Shown here: positions 17,645 to 26,482 of the stretch, piece by piece
How positions within the stretch are numbered: the stretch's first letter is position 1
How the letters are laid out: each line of letters opens with the position of its first letter
Assembly: GCF_002727125.1 (NCBI RefSeq)
Contig: NZ_NHOA01000084.1
Span: 1-64,000 of the forward strand
Source of the DNA: Halorubrum persicum
GTDB taxonomy: Archaea; Halobacteriota; Halobacteria; Halobacteriales; Haloferacaceae
Direction: 5' to 3'
Length of the DNA stretch: 64,000 nt
Notes under the pieces: generated by a model
The model's database searches: none
The model's input: only the letters and a program-made list of their open reading frames with translations
What the model was told of the DNA's origin: nothing
Program-made: the position numbers and the translations under genes

Positions 17645-18674
17645 TATCTGGTTTAACGACCACTTTGCCAAAGCCCTCACGGTTCTCGATCATCTCGTGT
17701 GCGCGGGCGGCCTCGCTCATCGGGAGCGTCTTGCGGACGTGCGGTTCGAACGTGCCGTCCCAGACGAGTTCCAAGACGTCGTCGACTTCGCCGGGGGTCG
17801 CCATCGTCGAGCCGATCACGGACAGCTGGTTCCAGAAGATGCGGTTGAGCCCGGCGTCGGGGTTCGGGCCGGTCGTCGCGCCGCAGGTGACGAGGCGGCC
17901 GCCGTTCGCCATCGACTTCAGCGAGTCGGGATAGGTCGCCTCGCCGACGTGGTCGACGACGACGTCGACGCCGCGCCGCCCGGTCTGCTCGGCGATCTCC
18001 TCCGCGAAGTCGTTCGTCTCGTAGTCGATGACGTGGTCGGCGCCGCACGCCTCGGCGTGCGAGAGCTTCTCCTCGGAGGAGGCGGTCGCGAACACCTCGC
18101 AGCCGGCGTGGTCCGCGATCTGTACCGCGGCGTGGCCGACGCCGCCGGAGGCGCCGAGGACGAGCACTTTCTCGCCGGCCTCGATGTCGGCGCGCGTCTG
18201 GAGCATCCGCCACGCGGTCTGGAAGACGAGCGAGGCGGAGCCCGCGACCTCCCAATCGACGCCCGAGGGGACCGGGACGAGGTTCTCCGCGGGCACGGCC
18301 GCGAGCTCGGCGTGGACGCCCCGAACGTGCTCGCCGATGATGTGGAAGGACGGGCACAGCGACTCCTCGCCGTGCCGGCAGAACTCGCACTCGCCACAGG
18401 AGACGCCGGCGCTCACGGCGACGCGGTCGCCGGGCTCGAAGCGCGTCACGTCCTCCCCGACGGCGTCGACGACGCCGGCCGCGTCGCTGCCGGGGATGTG
18501 GGGCATCTCCAGGTCGATGCCGGGCATCCCGCGCCGCGTCCAGATGTCGAGGTGGTTCAGCGCACCGGCCTTGACGTCGACGAGGACTTCGCCGCGGTCG
18601 GGCTCGGGGTCGGGGAACTCGCCGTACTCGATCACGTCGCGGTCGCCGTGGGTGTCGAACTGGACGGCCTTCAT
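17634..18674 (-). CDS. Zinc-type alcohol dehydrogenase / quinone reductase-like protein
   Basis: The 346-residue medium-chain dehydrogenase has an N-terminal GroES-like domain with HLDIWTRRGMPG and HIPGSDAAG, a structural-zinc Cys cluster CGECEFCRHGEESLC and a nucleotide-binding GASGGVGHAAVQ. The classical catalytic-zinc Cys and His are replaced (HLDIW instead of CxxD), as in the YhdH/quinone oxidoreductase-like branch that keeps the structural zinc. The start at MKAVQF (18674) was preferred over the seven-codon extension. The substrate is unknown. Confidence 0.85.
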   Translation of the reverse strand: MKAVQFDTHGDRDVIEYGEFPDPEPDRGEVLVDVKAGALNHLDIWTRRGMPGIDLEMPHIPGSDAAGVVDAVGEDVTRFEPGDRVAVSAGVSCGECEFCRHGEESLCPSFHIIGEHVRGVHAELAAVPAENLVPVPSGVDWEVAGSASLVFQTAWRMLQTRADIEAGEKVLVLGASGGVGHAAVQIADHAGCEVFATASSEEKLSHAEACGADHVIDYETNDFAEEIAEQTGRRGVDVVVDHVGEATYPDSLKSMANGGRLVTCGATTGPNPDAGLNRIFWNQLSVIGSTMATPGEVDDVLELVWDGTFEPHVRKTLPMSEAARAHEMIENREGFGKVVVKPDSEL

Positions 18675-18831
18675 ACGGGGATCCACCCTCGGCACCTACT
18701 AAACAGTACGCCAAACGGCTCCCACTGCTCGTTCCCGCAGATGCGGGCCGACGCCGCTCGGAAGACACGCGCCGCGGATAGCCGCCGAGAGCCCGTGTGA
18801 ACGGGGCACAGCCCCCCGCGACTTTCGTGAT

Positions 18832-18839
18832 GTTTAAGT
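18832..18839 (+). promoter_or_regulatory. TATA-like promoter of the tRNA-Ser/S13 operon
   Basis: GTTTAAGT lies about 85 nt before the mature tRNA-Ser, so the primary transcript probably has a short 5' leader that is trimmed off. The gap 18675-18918 otherwise shows no gene. Confidence 0.45.
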
Positions 18840-18918
18840 ACTGAAGGCCGGACGGTACAGATGCACGAACTGCAGGGGCGTCGGGTCCCGAGTCCGAGAG
18901 GGCGATGTTACGACGCGA

Positions 18919-19004
18919 GTTGCGGTAGCCAAGCCTGGCCCAAGGCGCAGGGTTGCTAACTCTGTGGCGTCACTGCCTCCGGGGTTCGAATCCCCGCCGC
19001 AACG
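18919..19004 (+). tRNA. tRNA-Ser (GCT)
   Basis: This is a class II tRNA with a long variable arm. Acceptor arms are GTTGCGG and CCGCAAC with discriminator G. The anticodon stem CAGGG/CTCTG encloses TTGCTAA, giving anticodon GCT. The T-arm is GGGGTTCGAATCCCC. It lies 57 bases upstream of the S13 gene on the same strand and is probably co-transcribed. Confidence 0.96.
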
Positions 19005-19061
19005 CTCGAACGGACCGAGCACCGCCGGATTCGCGCCGGTAGGGCTCACCACAACCAACAC

Positions 19062-19583
19062 ATGAGCACGGAAGAATCACAGGACGACTCGCCGGAGGAG
19101 GAGGAAGACCTCCAGTACTTCGTCCGGATCGGGGGCGCTGACCTCGACGGGACGAAGACGGTCGAGCGAAGCCTGTCCGAACTCGACGGCATCGGCACGC
19201 GCACGGCGCGGCTGGTCGCCGAGAAGGCCGACGTGGACCGAAACGCCACGTTCGGGCTCCTCGACGAGGAAGATCTCGACGCGGTGGTCGACATCGCCGA
19301 GAACCTCGAAGACCACGTCCCGTCGTGGATGACGAACAGACAGAACGACTTCTTCACCGGAGAGACGACCCACCTCGTCGGCACCGACGTCAGCGAGAAG
19401 CGTCGTCACGACATCAACCGGATGAAGATCATCGAATCGTACAAGGGCGTTCGCCACAAGCGCGGCCAGAAGGTACGCGGCCAGCGCACGAAGTCCACGG
19501 GTCGCTCGGAGGGGACCATCGGGGTCAACGTCGAGGAGATCCGCGAGGAGATGGCCGAAGACGAAGCGGGTGACGAGGAATGA
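19062..19583 (+). CDS. rps13: 30S ribosomal protein S13
   Basis: The 173-residue head protein of the small subunit contacts 5S-bearing 50S and P-site tRNA. The archaeal features are the YFVRIGG start of the folded part and the C-terminal [20 protein letters not shown] basic segment. The N-terminal ten residues and the C-terminal tail are acidic, as is usual in halophiles. It is the first protein gene of the archaeal S13-S4-S11-RpoD cluster, and its stop overlaps the ATG of S4 (ATGA). Confidence 0.97.
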   Translation: MSTEESQDDSPEEEEDLQYFVRIGGADLDGTKTVERSLSELDGIGTRTARLVAEKADVDRNATFGLLDEEDLDAVVDIAENLEDHVPSWMTNRQNDFFTGETTHLVGTDVSEKRRHDINRMKIIESYKGVRHKRGQKVRGQRTKSTGRSEGTIGVNVEEIREEMAEDEAGDEE

Positions 19584-20107
19584 GCACCGGCAAGAACACG
19601 AAAGGCTACGAGACGCCGAATCACCCGTACCAGGGCGAGCGCATCGCCGAGGAGTCCGATCTCCTCTCGCGGTACGGTCTGAAGAACAAAGAGGAGTTCT
19701 GGCGCGCCCAGTCCGAGCTGCGCAGCATGCGACGCGAGGCGCGTCGCCTGCTCGGCGAGGCACAGGGCGACGTCGACGCCGCCCAGGAGGCCGGCGCGGA
19801 GTTCGTCGCACGACTCCGCCGCATCGGCATCCTCGGCGACAACGACGACATCTCTGCGGTCCTCTCGCTGGACGTGACCGACCTGCTCGAGCGCCGTCTC
19901 CAGACGGTCGCCTACCGACAGGGGTTCGCGTCCTCGACCCAGCAGGCCCGCCAGTTCATCGTTCACGGCCACATCACCGTCAACGGCGCCCGCGTCACGC
20001 GTCCGTCGGTGAAGGTCGACGTGGACGACGAAGGCGCCATCGCCTTCGACGAGAACAGCCCGCTCGCGGATGATCTCCACCCCGAGCGCGCGGAGTCACA
20101 GGAGTAA
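19580..20107 (+). CDS. rps4: 30S ribosomal protein S4
   Basis: The 175-residue primary 16S rRNA-binding protein has the S4 RNA-binding fold in its C-terminal half. The segment [14 protein letters not shown] is the hallmark of S4 domains. The ATG overlaps the S13 stop codon by four bases. The normal archaeal length and the operon position leave little doubt. Confidence 0.97.
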   Translation: MSTGKNTKGYETPNHPYQGERIAEESDLLSRYGLKNKEEFWRAQSELRSMRREARRLLGEAQGDVDAAQEAGAEFVARLRRIGILGDNDDISAVLSLDVTDLLERRLQTVAYRQGFASSTQQARQFIVHGHITVNGARVTRPSVKVDVDDEGAIAFDENSPLADDLHPERAESQE

Positions 20108-20113
20108 CCAACC

Positions 20114-20503
20114 ATGAGTGAATCCGAGGACGGAAAGTGGGGAATCGCCCACGTGTACGCGTCGTTCAACAACACGCTCATCACGGTCACCGACGAGACG
20201 GGCGCCGAGACGATCGCCAAGTCGTCGGGCGGCACCGTGGTGAAGCAGAACCGCGACGAGGCGTCGCCGTACGCCGCCATGCAGATGGCGGAGGTCGTCG
20301 CGGAGCGCGTCAAGGATGCCGGCCTGGAGGGCGTGCACGTTCGCGTGCGCGGCCCCGGCGGCAACCTCAACAAGTCCACCGGTCCCGGTGCGCAGGCGAC
20401 GATCCGCGCGCTCTCGCGTGCGGGCGTCGAGATCGGCCGGATCGAGGACGTCACGCCCATCCCGCACGACGGGACGAAGGCGCCCAAGAACAAGCGAGTC
20501 TGA
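20114..20503 (+). CDS. rps11: 30S ribosomal protein S11
   Basis: This is a 129-residue platform protein of the small subunit near the mRNA exit. Recognisable stretches are [15 protein letters not shown] at the start, AAMQMAE in the middle and [18 protein letters not shown] near the end. It follows S4 after six bases and precedes RpoD after one base. Confidence 0.97.
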   Translation: MSESEDGKWGIAHVYASFNNTLITVTDETGAETIAKSSGGTVVKQNRDEASPYAAMQMAEVVAERVKDAGLEGVHVRVRGPGGNLNKSTGPGAQATIRALSRAGVEIGRIEDVTPIPHDGTKAPKNKRV

Positions 20504-20504
20504 C

Positions 20505-21257
20505 ATGACGGAAGACGAATTCGACGTCCAGTACGTCGAACGGGACGAACGCAGCGCGCGGGTGCTGATCCGCGGGCTCACGCCGGCGTTCGCCAACGGC
20601 ATCCGCCGCGCGATGATCGCCGACGTCCCGACGTTCTCGATCGACACCGTTCGGTTCGTCGAGAACTCCTCCGTCATGTTCGACGAGATGATCGGGCTTC
20701 GGCTGGGGCTCGTTCCCCTGACGACGCCGCTCGACGACTTCGAAATCGGCGACGAGGTCACCCTCGCGCTCGACGTCGAAGGACCGGCGACGGCGTACTC
20801 CGGCGACATCGAGTGCGCGGACCCGCTCGTCGAGGTCGCCGACGACAACATCCCGATCATCGAGCTGAAGGAAGGACAGCGGTTGGAGTTCGAGGCCGAC
20901 GCGGTGCTCGACACCGGCAAGGAGCACGCCAAACATCAGGGCGGCGTCTCCGTCGGCTACCGCCACCTTCAGCGCGTCTCCGTCGAGGGCGACCTCGGCG
21001 AGTTCGACGACGACGAGCCCCGGATCCTCCGCGGCGTCATCGAGACGCCGGAGGGCGAGATCGAGCTCACCGACGAGTTCGACAACGACCTCTCGGAGCG
21101 GTTCCCCGGGAAGGAGGTCAGCGTCGAGGATGTCCCCGGCGCGTTCGTGTTCCACATCGAGACGGACGGCTCGTTCGACGTCGAGGAACTGCTGCTCCGC
21201 GCGATCGACTCCATCGAGGAGCGCGCGGACGAACTACAGACGAAAGTCGCAGTCTAA
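20505..21257 (+). CDS. rpoD: DNA-directed RNA polymerase subunit D
   Basis: The 250-residue protein is the archaeal alpha-like assembly subunit (Rpb3/alpha homologue) that pairs with RpoL to nucleate the polymerase core. The alpha motif region reads [14 protein letters not shown], followed by LRLGLVPL. No Fe-S Cys motif is visible in the middle domain, as in other haloarchaea. It ends the first half of the ribosomal block; tRNA-Leu follows 168 bases later. Confidence 0.96.
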   Translation: MTEDEFDVQYVERDERSARVLIRGLTPAFANGIRRAMIADVPTFSIDTVRFVENSSVMFDEMIGLRLGLVPLTTPLDDFEIGDEVTLALDVEGPATAYSGDIECADPLVEVADDNIPIIELKEGQRLEFEADAVLDTGKEHAKHQGGVSVGYRHLQRVSVEGDLGEFDDDEPRILRGVIETPEGEIELTDEFDNDLSERFPGKEVSVEDVPGAFVFHIETDGSFDVEELLLRAIDSIEERADELQTKVAV

Positions 21258-21383
21258 CGTAATGACGGACCTTCAGACCACACGCTCGGCGCTCGCCCCT
21301 GCACGGAGCCGCGGCGCCGCGCTCCGGTCCGACGCCGCGTCGGATCGCTTTGCGCCCGAGTCGGATCGCCCCGACGACGGGAC

Positions 21384-21401
21384 CGAAAGTGGTTTGAAGG
21401 G
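21384..21401 (+). promoter_or_regulatory. Probable promoter of the tRNA-Leu/L18e operon
   Basis: A CGAAAG box followed by GTGGTTTGAAG lies 24-41 nt before tRNA-Leu and has the look of a BRE plus weak TATA element. The rest of the gap 21258-21424 shows no gene. Confidence 0.4.
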
Positions 21402-21424
21402 AGCCGGATTACGCAGGAGTGCAC

Positions 21425-21509
21425 GCAGGGATAGCCAAGTCAGGCCAACGGCGCAGCGTTCAGGGCGCTGTCCTGTAGAGGTCCGCAGGTTCAAATCCTG
21501 CTCCCTGCA
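21425..21509 (+). tRNA. tRNA-Leu (CAG)
   Basis: This is a class II tRNA with acceptor arms GCAGGGA and TCCCTGC and discriminator A. The anticodon stem CAGCG/CGCTG encloses TTCAGGG, giving anticodon CAG. The variable arm and the T-arm GCAGGTTCAAATCCTGC are complete. It lies 39 bases upstream of L18e. The same tRNA-Leu/L18e arrangement is known from other haloarchaeal ribosomal operons. Confidence 0.96.
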
Positions 21510-21548
21510 CTCCGTTTTCACTAACTCTCCACTTCAGGAGGGACAGCT

Positions 21549-21902
21549 ATGAGTAGCAAGACGAATCCGAAACTACAGAACCTCATCGCCGATCTGAAGT
21601 CGGTCTCGCGCGACTCCAACGCCAACGTGTGGCAGGATGTCGCCGACCGACTGGAGAAGCCACGGCGCACGCACGCTGAGGTCAACCTGGGCCGTATCGA
21701 ACGATACGCGCAGGAAGACGAGACGGTCGTCGTCCCCGGCAAGGTGCTGGGCAGCGGTGTGCTCGAAAAGAACGTCACCGTCGCCGCCGTCGACTTCTCG
21801 GGAACCGCCCGCACGAAGATCGACCAGGCCGGCGAAGCGGTGTCGCTCGAACAGTTCATCGAACAGAATCCCGAAGGGAGCAACGTACGGGTGATCCGAT
21901 GA
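21549..21902 (+). CDS. rpl18e: 50S ribosomal protein L18e
   Basis: The 117-residue archaeal/eukaryotic-specific large-subunit protein starts [13 protein letters not shown] and contains [11 protein letters not shown] and VPGKVLGSG, typical of L18e. A good Shine-Dalgarno sequence CAGGAGGG lies 7-14 bases upstream of the ATG. The stop overlaps the ATG of L13 (ATGA). It is the first protein of the L18e-L13-S9-RpoN-RpoK-eno-S2 operon. Confidence 0.97.
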   Translation: MSSKTNPKLQNLIADLKSVSRDSNANVWQDVADRLEKPRRTHAEVNLGRIERYAQEDETVVVPGKVLGSGVLEKNVTVAAVDFSGTARTKIDQAGEAVSLEQFIEQNPEGSNVRVIR

Positions 21903-22348
21903 GTCTCGCAAAGATCGACGCGGACGTCGTCGTCGACGCACGGGACTGCATCCTCGGTCGCGTCTCCTCGAAGGTCGCACAGCGCGTCCTCGACGGCGAG
22001 ACGGTCGCCGTCGTCAACGCCGAGCGCGCGGTCATCACCGGCAACGAGGAGGCGACGATGGAGACCTACCACAAGCGCGCGGAGCTCGGGTCCGACAGCG
22101 GGCCGTACTACCCCAAGCGCCCCGACCGGATCTTCAAGCGCGCCATCCGCGGCATGCTGCCGTACAAGACGGAGGACGGCCGCGAGGCGTTCTCGAACGT
22201 GCGCGTGTACGTCGGGAACCCCTACGAGCGCGACGAGGACGCCGAGAGCGTCGTCCTCGACGACACCTCGCTCGACCGCCTCTCGAACATCAAATTCACG
22301 ACGCTCGGGGAGATCTCCGAGTCACTGGGAGCCAACGTCACATGGTAA
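21899..22348 (+). CDS. rpl13: 50S ribosomal protein L13
   Basis: The 149-residue early-assembly protein of the large subunit has [16 protein letters not shown] at the start, the NAERAVITG strand and [13 protein letters not shown] in the middle, all typical of L13. The gene overlaps L18e by four bases and S9 by seven bases. Confidence 0.97.
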   Translation: MSLAKIDADVVVDARDCILGRVSSKVAQRVLDGETVAVVNAERAVITGNEEATMETYHKRAELGSDSGPYYPKRPDRIFKRAIRGMLPYKTEDGREAFSNVRVYVGNPYERDEDAESVVLDDTSLDRLSNIKFTTLGEISESLGANVTW

Positions 22349-22740
22349 CTAACACCTCAGGCAAGAAGAAGACGGCCGTCGCCCGCGCCACCGTGCGCGA
22401 CGGCGAGGGCCGCGTTCGAATCAACTCCCAGCCAGTCGAGCTGGTCGAACCGGAGCAGGCACGGCTCAAGATGCTGGAGCCGTTCCGCATCGCGGGCGAG
22501 GAGCTCCGCGCCGACGTCGACATCGAAGTCAACGTCGAGGGCGGCGGCTTCAGCGGTCAGGCCGACGCGACGCGGACCGCCATCGCGCGCGGTCTCGTCC
22601 AGCACCTCAGCGACGCCGAGCTGCGCGACGCGTACATGAACTTCGACCGCACGCTGCTGGTCAACGACGTGCGCCAGTCCGAACCCAAGAAGTGGGGCGG
22701 ACCCGGTGCGCGCGCTCGCTACCAGAAGTCCTACCGCTGA
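22342..22740 (+). CDS. rps9: 30S ribosomal protein S9
   Basis: This is a 132-residue protein of the small-subunit head. It has [12 protein letters not shown] at the start and the basic C-terminal [11 protein letters not shown] tail that reaches the P-site tRNA anticodon. It overlaps L13 by seven bases. Its TGA is part of a strong Shine-Dalgarno sequence for RpoN. Confidence 0.97.
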   Translation: MVTNTSGKKKTAVARATVRDGEGRVRINSQPVELVEPEQARLKMLEPFRIAGEELRADVDIEVNVEGGGFSGQADATRTAIARGLVQHLSDAELRDAYMNFDRTLLVNDVRQSEPKKWGGPGARARYQKSYR

Positions 22741-22748
22741 GGTGATCC
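22738..22748 (+). promoter_or_regulatory. Strong Shine-Dalgarno for rpoN overlapping the rps9 stop
   Basis: TGAGGTGATCC is complementary to most of the 16S 3' end (anti-SD CCTCC region) and sits four bases before the ATGATG at 22753. It links termination of S9 to initiation of RpoN. Confidence 0.6.
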
Positions 22749-22752
22749 AGTC

Positions 22753-22947
22753 ATGATGATCCCCGTCCGGTGTTTCACGTGCGGCAACGTCGTGGGTGAA
22801 CACTGGGAGGAGTTTAAGGAGCGCGCCCGGGAGGGCGACGAGGACCCCGGCGAGGTCCTCGACGACCTCGGCGTCGACCGGCACTGCTGTCGCCGCATGC
22901 TGGTCAGCCACCGCGACCTCGTCGACGTCGTCTCGCCGTACCAGTAA
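22753..22947 (+). CDS. rpoN: DNA-directed RNA polymerase subunit N
   Basis: This 64-residue polymerase subunit (Rpb10 homologue) has the zinc-binding motif CFTCG near the N-terminus and CC in HCCRRM in the second half. These four Cys form the unusual CX2C...CC zinc bundle of the family. The first of two tandem ATG codons is taken as start because the usual haloarchaeal protein begins MM. Confidence 0.97.
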   Translation: MMIPVRCFTCGNVVGEHWEEFKERAREGDEDPGEVLDDLGVDRHCCRRMLVSHRDLVDVVSPYQ

Positions 22948-22950
22948 ACC

Positions 22951-23130
22951 ATGTCAGGACAGCGATACAATCGATACGAGAAAGCACGAATCCTCGGCGC
23001 GCGAGCGCTGCAGGTGTCCTACGGGGCACCCGTGCTGATCGAGACGGACCAGACGGAGCCCATCCTCGTCGCCGCCGAGGAGTACGATGCGGGTGCGCTC
23101 CCCTTCACAGTCCGGAGGGAGTCCAACTGA
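22951..23130 (+). CDS. rpoK: DNA-directed RNA polymerase subunit K
   Basis: This 59-residue protein is homologous to Rpb6 and bacterial omega and clamps the largest polymerase subunit. It starts [19 protein letters not shown] and continues [11 protein letters not shown], the conserved Rpb6 core. It is short enough to be missed by length cut-offs. It follows rpoN after three bases, and its TGA overlaps the enolase ATG by one base. Confidence 0.95.
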   Translation: MSGQRYNRYEKARILGARALQVSYGAPVLIETDQTEPILVAAEEYDAGALPFTVRRESN

Positions 23131-24332
23131 TGACTCGAATCACCGGCATCTCGCTGCGCCGCGTGCTCGACTCCCGGGGGAACCCCACGGTCGAGGCCGA
23201 CGTGCTCACCGAGTCCGGCGGCTTCGGCCGCGGGGCGGCGCCCAGCGGGGCGTCCACCGGCGAGTACGAGGCGATCGAACTCCCGGCAAACGAGTCCATC
23301 GCGGCGGCCCGCGAGCACGCGGTTCCCCGTCTCGAAGGCGTCTACGCCGGCGACCAGCGCGCCGTCGACAACGCGCTGCGCGCGGCCGACGGCACCGACG
23401 ACTTCTCCGCGATCGGCGCCAACAGCGCGGTCGCGATCTCGATGGCGGCCGCGAAGGCCGCCGCCGACGTGCTCGGTGCGCCGCTGTACCAGCACCTCGG
23501 GGGCGCGTTCCGCGGCGAGAACTTCCCGATCCCGCTCGGCAACGTCGTCGGCGGCGGGGAGCACGCCAAGGAGGCGACCCACATTCAGGAGTTCCTCGCG
23601 GCGCCCGTCGGCGCGCCCAGCGTCTCGGAGGCCGTCTTCGCGAACGCCGCGGTCCACGCGGCGGTCGCGGACGTGCTCGACGAGCGCGGCGTGCCGGCCG
23701 CCAAGGGCGACGAGGGCGCGTGGGCGCCCCCGATCTCGGACGCCGACGCGTTCGAAGTCGTCGAGGAGGCGGTCGACCGCGTCGAGGAGGAAGTGGGCTT
23801 CGAGATCCGCTTCGGCCTCGACATGGCGGCCGCAGAGCTGTACGACGACGACGAGGGCGCGTACGTGTACGGCGACGAGACCAAATCGACCGGCGAGCAG
23901 ATCGACTACGTCGCCGACCTCGTCGACGAGTACGACCTCGCGTACGTCGAGGACCCCCTCGACGAGAACGATTACGAGGCGTTCGCGGAGCTGACCGACC
24001 GAGTCGGTGACCGCACGCTGATCTGCGGCGACGACCTGTTCGTCACCAACGTCGAGCGGCTCCAAGACGGGATCGACACGGGCGCGGCCAACAGCATCCT
24101 GATCAAGCCGAACCAGATCGGGACGCTGTCGGACGCGTTCGACGCGGTCGAACTCGCCTCCCGCAACGGTTACGAGACGGTCATCTCCCACCGTTCGGGC
24201 GAGACCGAGGACACCACCATCGCACACCTCGCCGTGGCGACCGATGCCGGGTTCATCAAGACCGGCACGGTCGGCGGCGAGCGCACCGCCAAGCTGAACG
24301 AACTGGTCCGCATCGCGGACGACGCGGTATGA
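23130..24332 (+). CDS. eno: Enolase
   Basis: The 400-residue glycolytic enzyme interconverts 2-phosphoglycerate and phosphoenolpyruvate. It has the enolase start [15 protein letters not shown], the [10 protein letters not shown] loop, the metal ligands in the barrel ([18 protein letters not shown]) and the catalytic [10 protein letters not shown] and [10 protein letters not shown] segments. Its place between RpoK and S2 is a conserved haloarchaeal arrangement. Confidence 0.97.
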   Translation: MTRITGISLRRVLDSRGNPTVEADVLTESGGFGRGAAPSGASTGEYEAIELPANESIAAAREHAVPRLEGVYAGDQRAVDNALRAADGTDDFSAIGANSAVAISMAAAKAAADVLGAPLYQHLGGAFRGENFPIPLGNVVGGGEHAKEATHIQEFLAAPVGAPSVSEAVFANAAVHAAVADVLDERGVPAAKGDEGAWAPPISDADAFEVVEEAVDRVEEEVGFEIRFGLDMAAAELYDDDEGAYVYGDETKSTGEQIDYVADLVDEYDLAYVEDPLDENDYEAFAELTDRVGDRTLICGDDLFVTNVERLQDGIDTGAANSILIKPNQIGTLSDAFDAVELASRNGYETVISHRSGETEDTTIAHLAVATDAGFIKTGTVGGERTAKLNELVRIADDAV

Positions 24333-24348
24333 CGGGCCCACACCACGC

Positions 24349-25176
24349 ATGACGGAAGACAACGACGCGGTCGAACTCGACGACGACGCGGAGACCGAGG
24401 CGGTCGACGCGGCGGTCGAGGAGGAGGCCGACACGACCGAGGAACCGACCGCTGACGCGGCTGCCGAGGAGGCACCCGCCGACGCCGAGAGCGCTGCCGC
24501 CGACGCGGCCGCGGAGGACGCAACCGCCGAGGCCGACGACGCCGCGGACGAGGAGGACGCCTCCCCGTTCGACGACGACGTCATGCCAGACGACGACGTC
24601 GACCTGCTGATCCCCGTCGAGGACTACCTCTCCGCCGGTGTCCACATCGGGACCCAGCAGAAGACGAAGGATATGGAGCGGTTCATCCACCGCGTTCGCG
24701 ACGACGGCCTGTACGTGCTCGACGTGAGCACGACGGACCAGCGGATCCGCACCGCCGCGGACTTCCTCGCGAACTACGACCCCGAGCAGATCCTCGTCAC
24801 GTCGTCGCGCCAGTACGGTCGGTTCCCGGCCGAGAAGTTCGCGGACGCCATCGGCGCCCGCGCACGCACGGGACGCTTCATCCCCGGCACGTTGACGAAC
24901 CCCGACTACGCCGGCTACATCGAGCCGGACGTCGTCGTGGTCACTGACCCGATCGGCGACGCGCAGGCCGTCAAGGAGGCCATCACCGTCGGCATCCCGG
25001 TCATCGCGATGTGCGACTCCAACAACCAGCTGTCGAACGTCGACCTCGTCATCCCGACGAACAACAAGGGTCGACGCGCGCTGTCGGTCGTCTACTGGCT
25101 CCTCGCCAACGAGACGCTCGACCGCCGCGGCGCCGACACCGTGTTCGCCCTCGACGACTTCGAGGACGAGCTGTAA
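24349..25176 (+). CDS. rps2: 30S ribosomal protein S2 with long acidic N-terminus
   Basis: This is a 275-residue protein of the small-subunit back. The S2 core starts near residue 80 ([16 protein letters not shown]) and contains [10 protein letters not shown] and [20 protein letters not shown]. The first 75 residues are almost only Asp, Glu, Ala and Thr, far longer than in non-halophilic S2, and probably disordered. A start further inside cannot be excluded, but the reading frame is continuous with haloarchaeal codon use. It ends the operon. Confidence 0.96.
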   Translation: MTEDNDAVELDDDAETEAVDAAVEEEADTTEEPTADAAAEEAPADAESAAADAAAEDATAEADDAADEEDASPFDDDVMPDDDVDLLIPVEDYLSAGVHIGTQQKTKDMERFIHRVRDDGLYVLDVSTTDQRIRTAADFLANYDPEQILVTSSRQYGRFPAEKFADAIGARARTGRFIPGTLTNPDYAGYIEPDVVVVTDPIGDAQAVKEAITVGIPVIAMCDSNNQLSNVDLVIPTNNKGRRALSVVYWLLANETLDRRGADTVFALDDFEDEL

Positions 25177-25217
25177 GTCGGTCTTCGACGTCGAGTTCGA
25201 CTTTTCTGCCAGTCCCC

Positions 25218-25266
25218 GGCCGTCGTAGCTGCTGCCGTCTCCGTCGCGACTGCGGCAGCGACGGCC
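25218..25266. terminator. Long hairpin between convergent genes
   Basis: GGCCGTC (25218-25224) pairs with GACGGCC (25260-25266), and GCTGCCG (25231-25237) pairs with CGGCAGC (25253-25259). The 14-pair arm has one six-base bulge and a 15-base loop. It lies between S2 and the convergent gene ending at 25323 and may terminate both. A T-rich stretch CTTTTCT at 25201 precedes it. Confidence 0.45.
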
Positions 25267-25322
25267 CGACGGGACGATTCACGAGCGCCGCCGAAAGCGC
25301 GAACGGGCTCGTGCCCGGGTCC

Positions 25323-25670
25323 TCAGAGGATATCCGGGGTGTACGGATACGAGTAGACCTGTCCGTTGTTGGCTCGTAGGGTGGCTATCAGGACCAACAC
25401 GAGGTCGAGCAGTCCGATGAGCGGGAGGAGCAGAAAGCCGACGAGCACGACCGTCAGTAGCCCCGAGACGACCATCGCGATGAAGATGATCAGCTGGAAG
25501 TTGAGCGAGTTTTTCGCGTTTCGCTCGACGAGGTCGTCGTCGTCGTCCGCGAGTATCAGGAACAGCAGCGGTCCCAGGAAGGAGGCGACGAGCGCCGACG
25601 CGTGTGAGAGCGCCGCGAGAGTCGTATCTCCCTCTACGGTTTCCGTGGTTGCCTCTGGTTGCGTGGACAT
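25323..25670 (-). CDS. DUF4870-like small membrane protein
   Basis: The 115-residue protein has an N-terminal polar, Thr/Glu-rich stretch and three or four hydrophobic helices. The pattern ALSHASALVASFLGPL, the NAKNSLNFQL segment and the closing YPYTP match the DUF4870 (TMEM-like Tic20-related) family. The function is unknown. On the minus strand an ACTTATGAG element at about 25695-25703 gives the right spacing for a leaderless transcript from the ATG at 25670. Confidence 0.82.
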   Translation of the reverse strand: MSTQPEATTETVEGDTTLAALSHASALVASFLGPLLFLILADDDDDLVERNAKNSLNFQLIIFIAMVVSGLLTVVLVGFLLLPLIGLLDLVLVLIATLRANNGQVYSYPYTPDIL

Positions 25671-25787
25671 GTTGACGTATCTCTCAGAGTCACCTCATAA
25701 GTATTGGGTGCTCAACCTGTCCGAATGCAGAAACTATCTCCCGTTGATGGCCGCTCACGAGGCGGGACGCCGGTCGCAGAAACGCCG

Positions 25788-26354
25788 TCACTCGTCCGCG
25801 TTCGATGACCCCTCCCCGTCCGGCAAGTCGTGGGTCCACCGTGACTCTATCTCCCGGTTCGCCAAGACGACGCGGTCGCCGGCGTCCGTGTCGATCCGGG
25901 TCTTCCGAAGCTCAATCGCGGCGACCGTCCCCGTCACCCCCTTCGCTTCGACGCGGTAGCCCGGGTTGAAGTCGGGGTCCCGGAGGAGGTAGACGCCCGC
26001 CACCGTGTCCTCGATCATCTCGGAGAGCGCGTACGAGACGCCCAGCGCGATGAAGCCGACGGCGGTGCCCAGACTCGCCGCGATGTCGCCCATCCCGACG
26101 ACCTTCAGAAACGTCAGCGCGACGCCGAACCACAGGAAGATCGCCGCGAGCGTGACGATGAGATCACCCACCAGCTCGCGGTCGCCGATGTAGATTCGGC
26201 CGATCGACGACCGGACGAGCGCGAGGAGGATCCGCACCGTCACGTACGCCAGCGCGAGGAAGACGAGCCCCGAGAGCAGCCGCGGTATCGCGACCGCCAG
26301 CCCCTCGACGAAGTTCGTGAGCGACCGCGCGAGCAGCGACGGTATCCGGGTCAT
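25788..26354 (-). CDS. Small mechanosensitive channel, MscS family
   Basis: The 188-residue protein has three TM helices followed by a short cytoplasmic beta domain. The third helix and its exit match the MscS pore segment (GDIAASLGTAVGFIALG, then ALSEMIEDTVAG). After it comes the beta domain with GVTGTVAAIELRKTRI. MscS channels release solutes on hypo-osmotic shock. It lacks the large C-terminal alpha/beta domain of full-length MscS. The ATG at 26354 was taken; the longer frame starts in unlikely sequence. Confidence 0.85.
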   Translation of the reverse strand: MTRIPSLLARSLTNFVEGLAVAIPRLLSGLVFLALAYVTVRILLALVRSSIGRIYIGDRELVGDLIVTLAAIFLWFGVALTFLKVVGMGDIAASLGTAVGFIALGVSYALSEMIEDTVAGVYLLRDPDFNPGYRVEAKGVTGTVAAIELRKTRIDTDAGDRVVLANREIESRWTHDLPDGEGSSNADE

Positions 26355-26482
26355 GGCCCACGCGACGGCGGCCGTCGGTGAAAAGGTGGCGGGGGTGGGG
26401 GAGTTCACGTCCGCACCGGAGCGCCATCCGCGACGGCCCCGCAAGCGCAACGCCTGTAAGCCCGCGGAGAGAGGGAGTTCGT

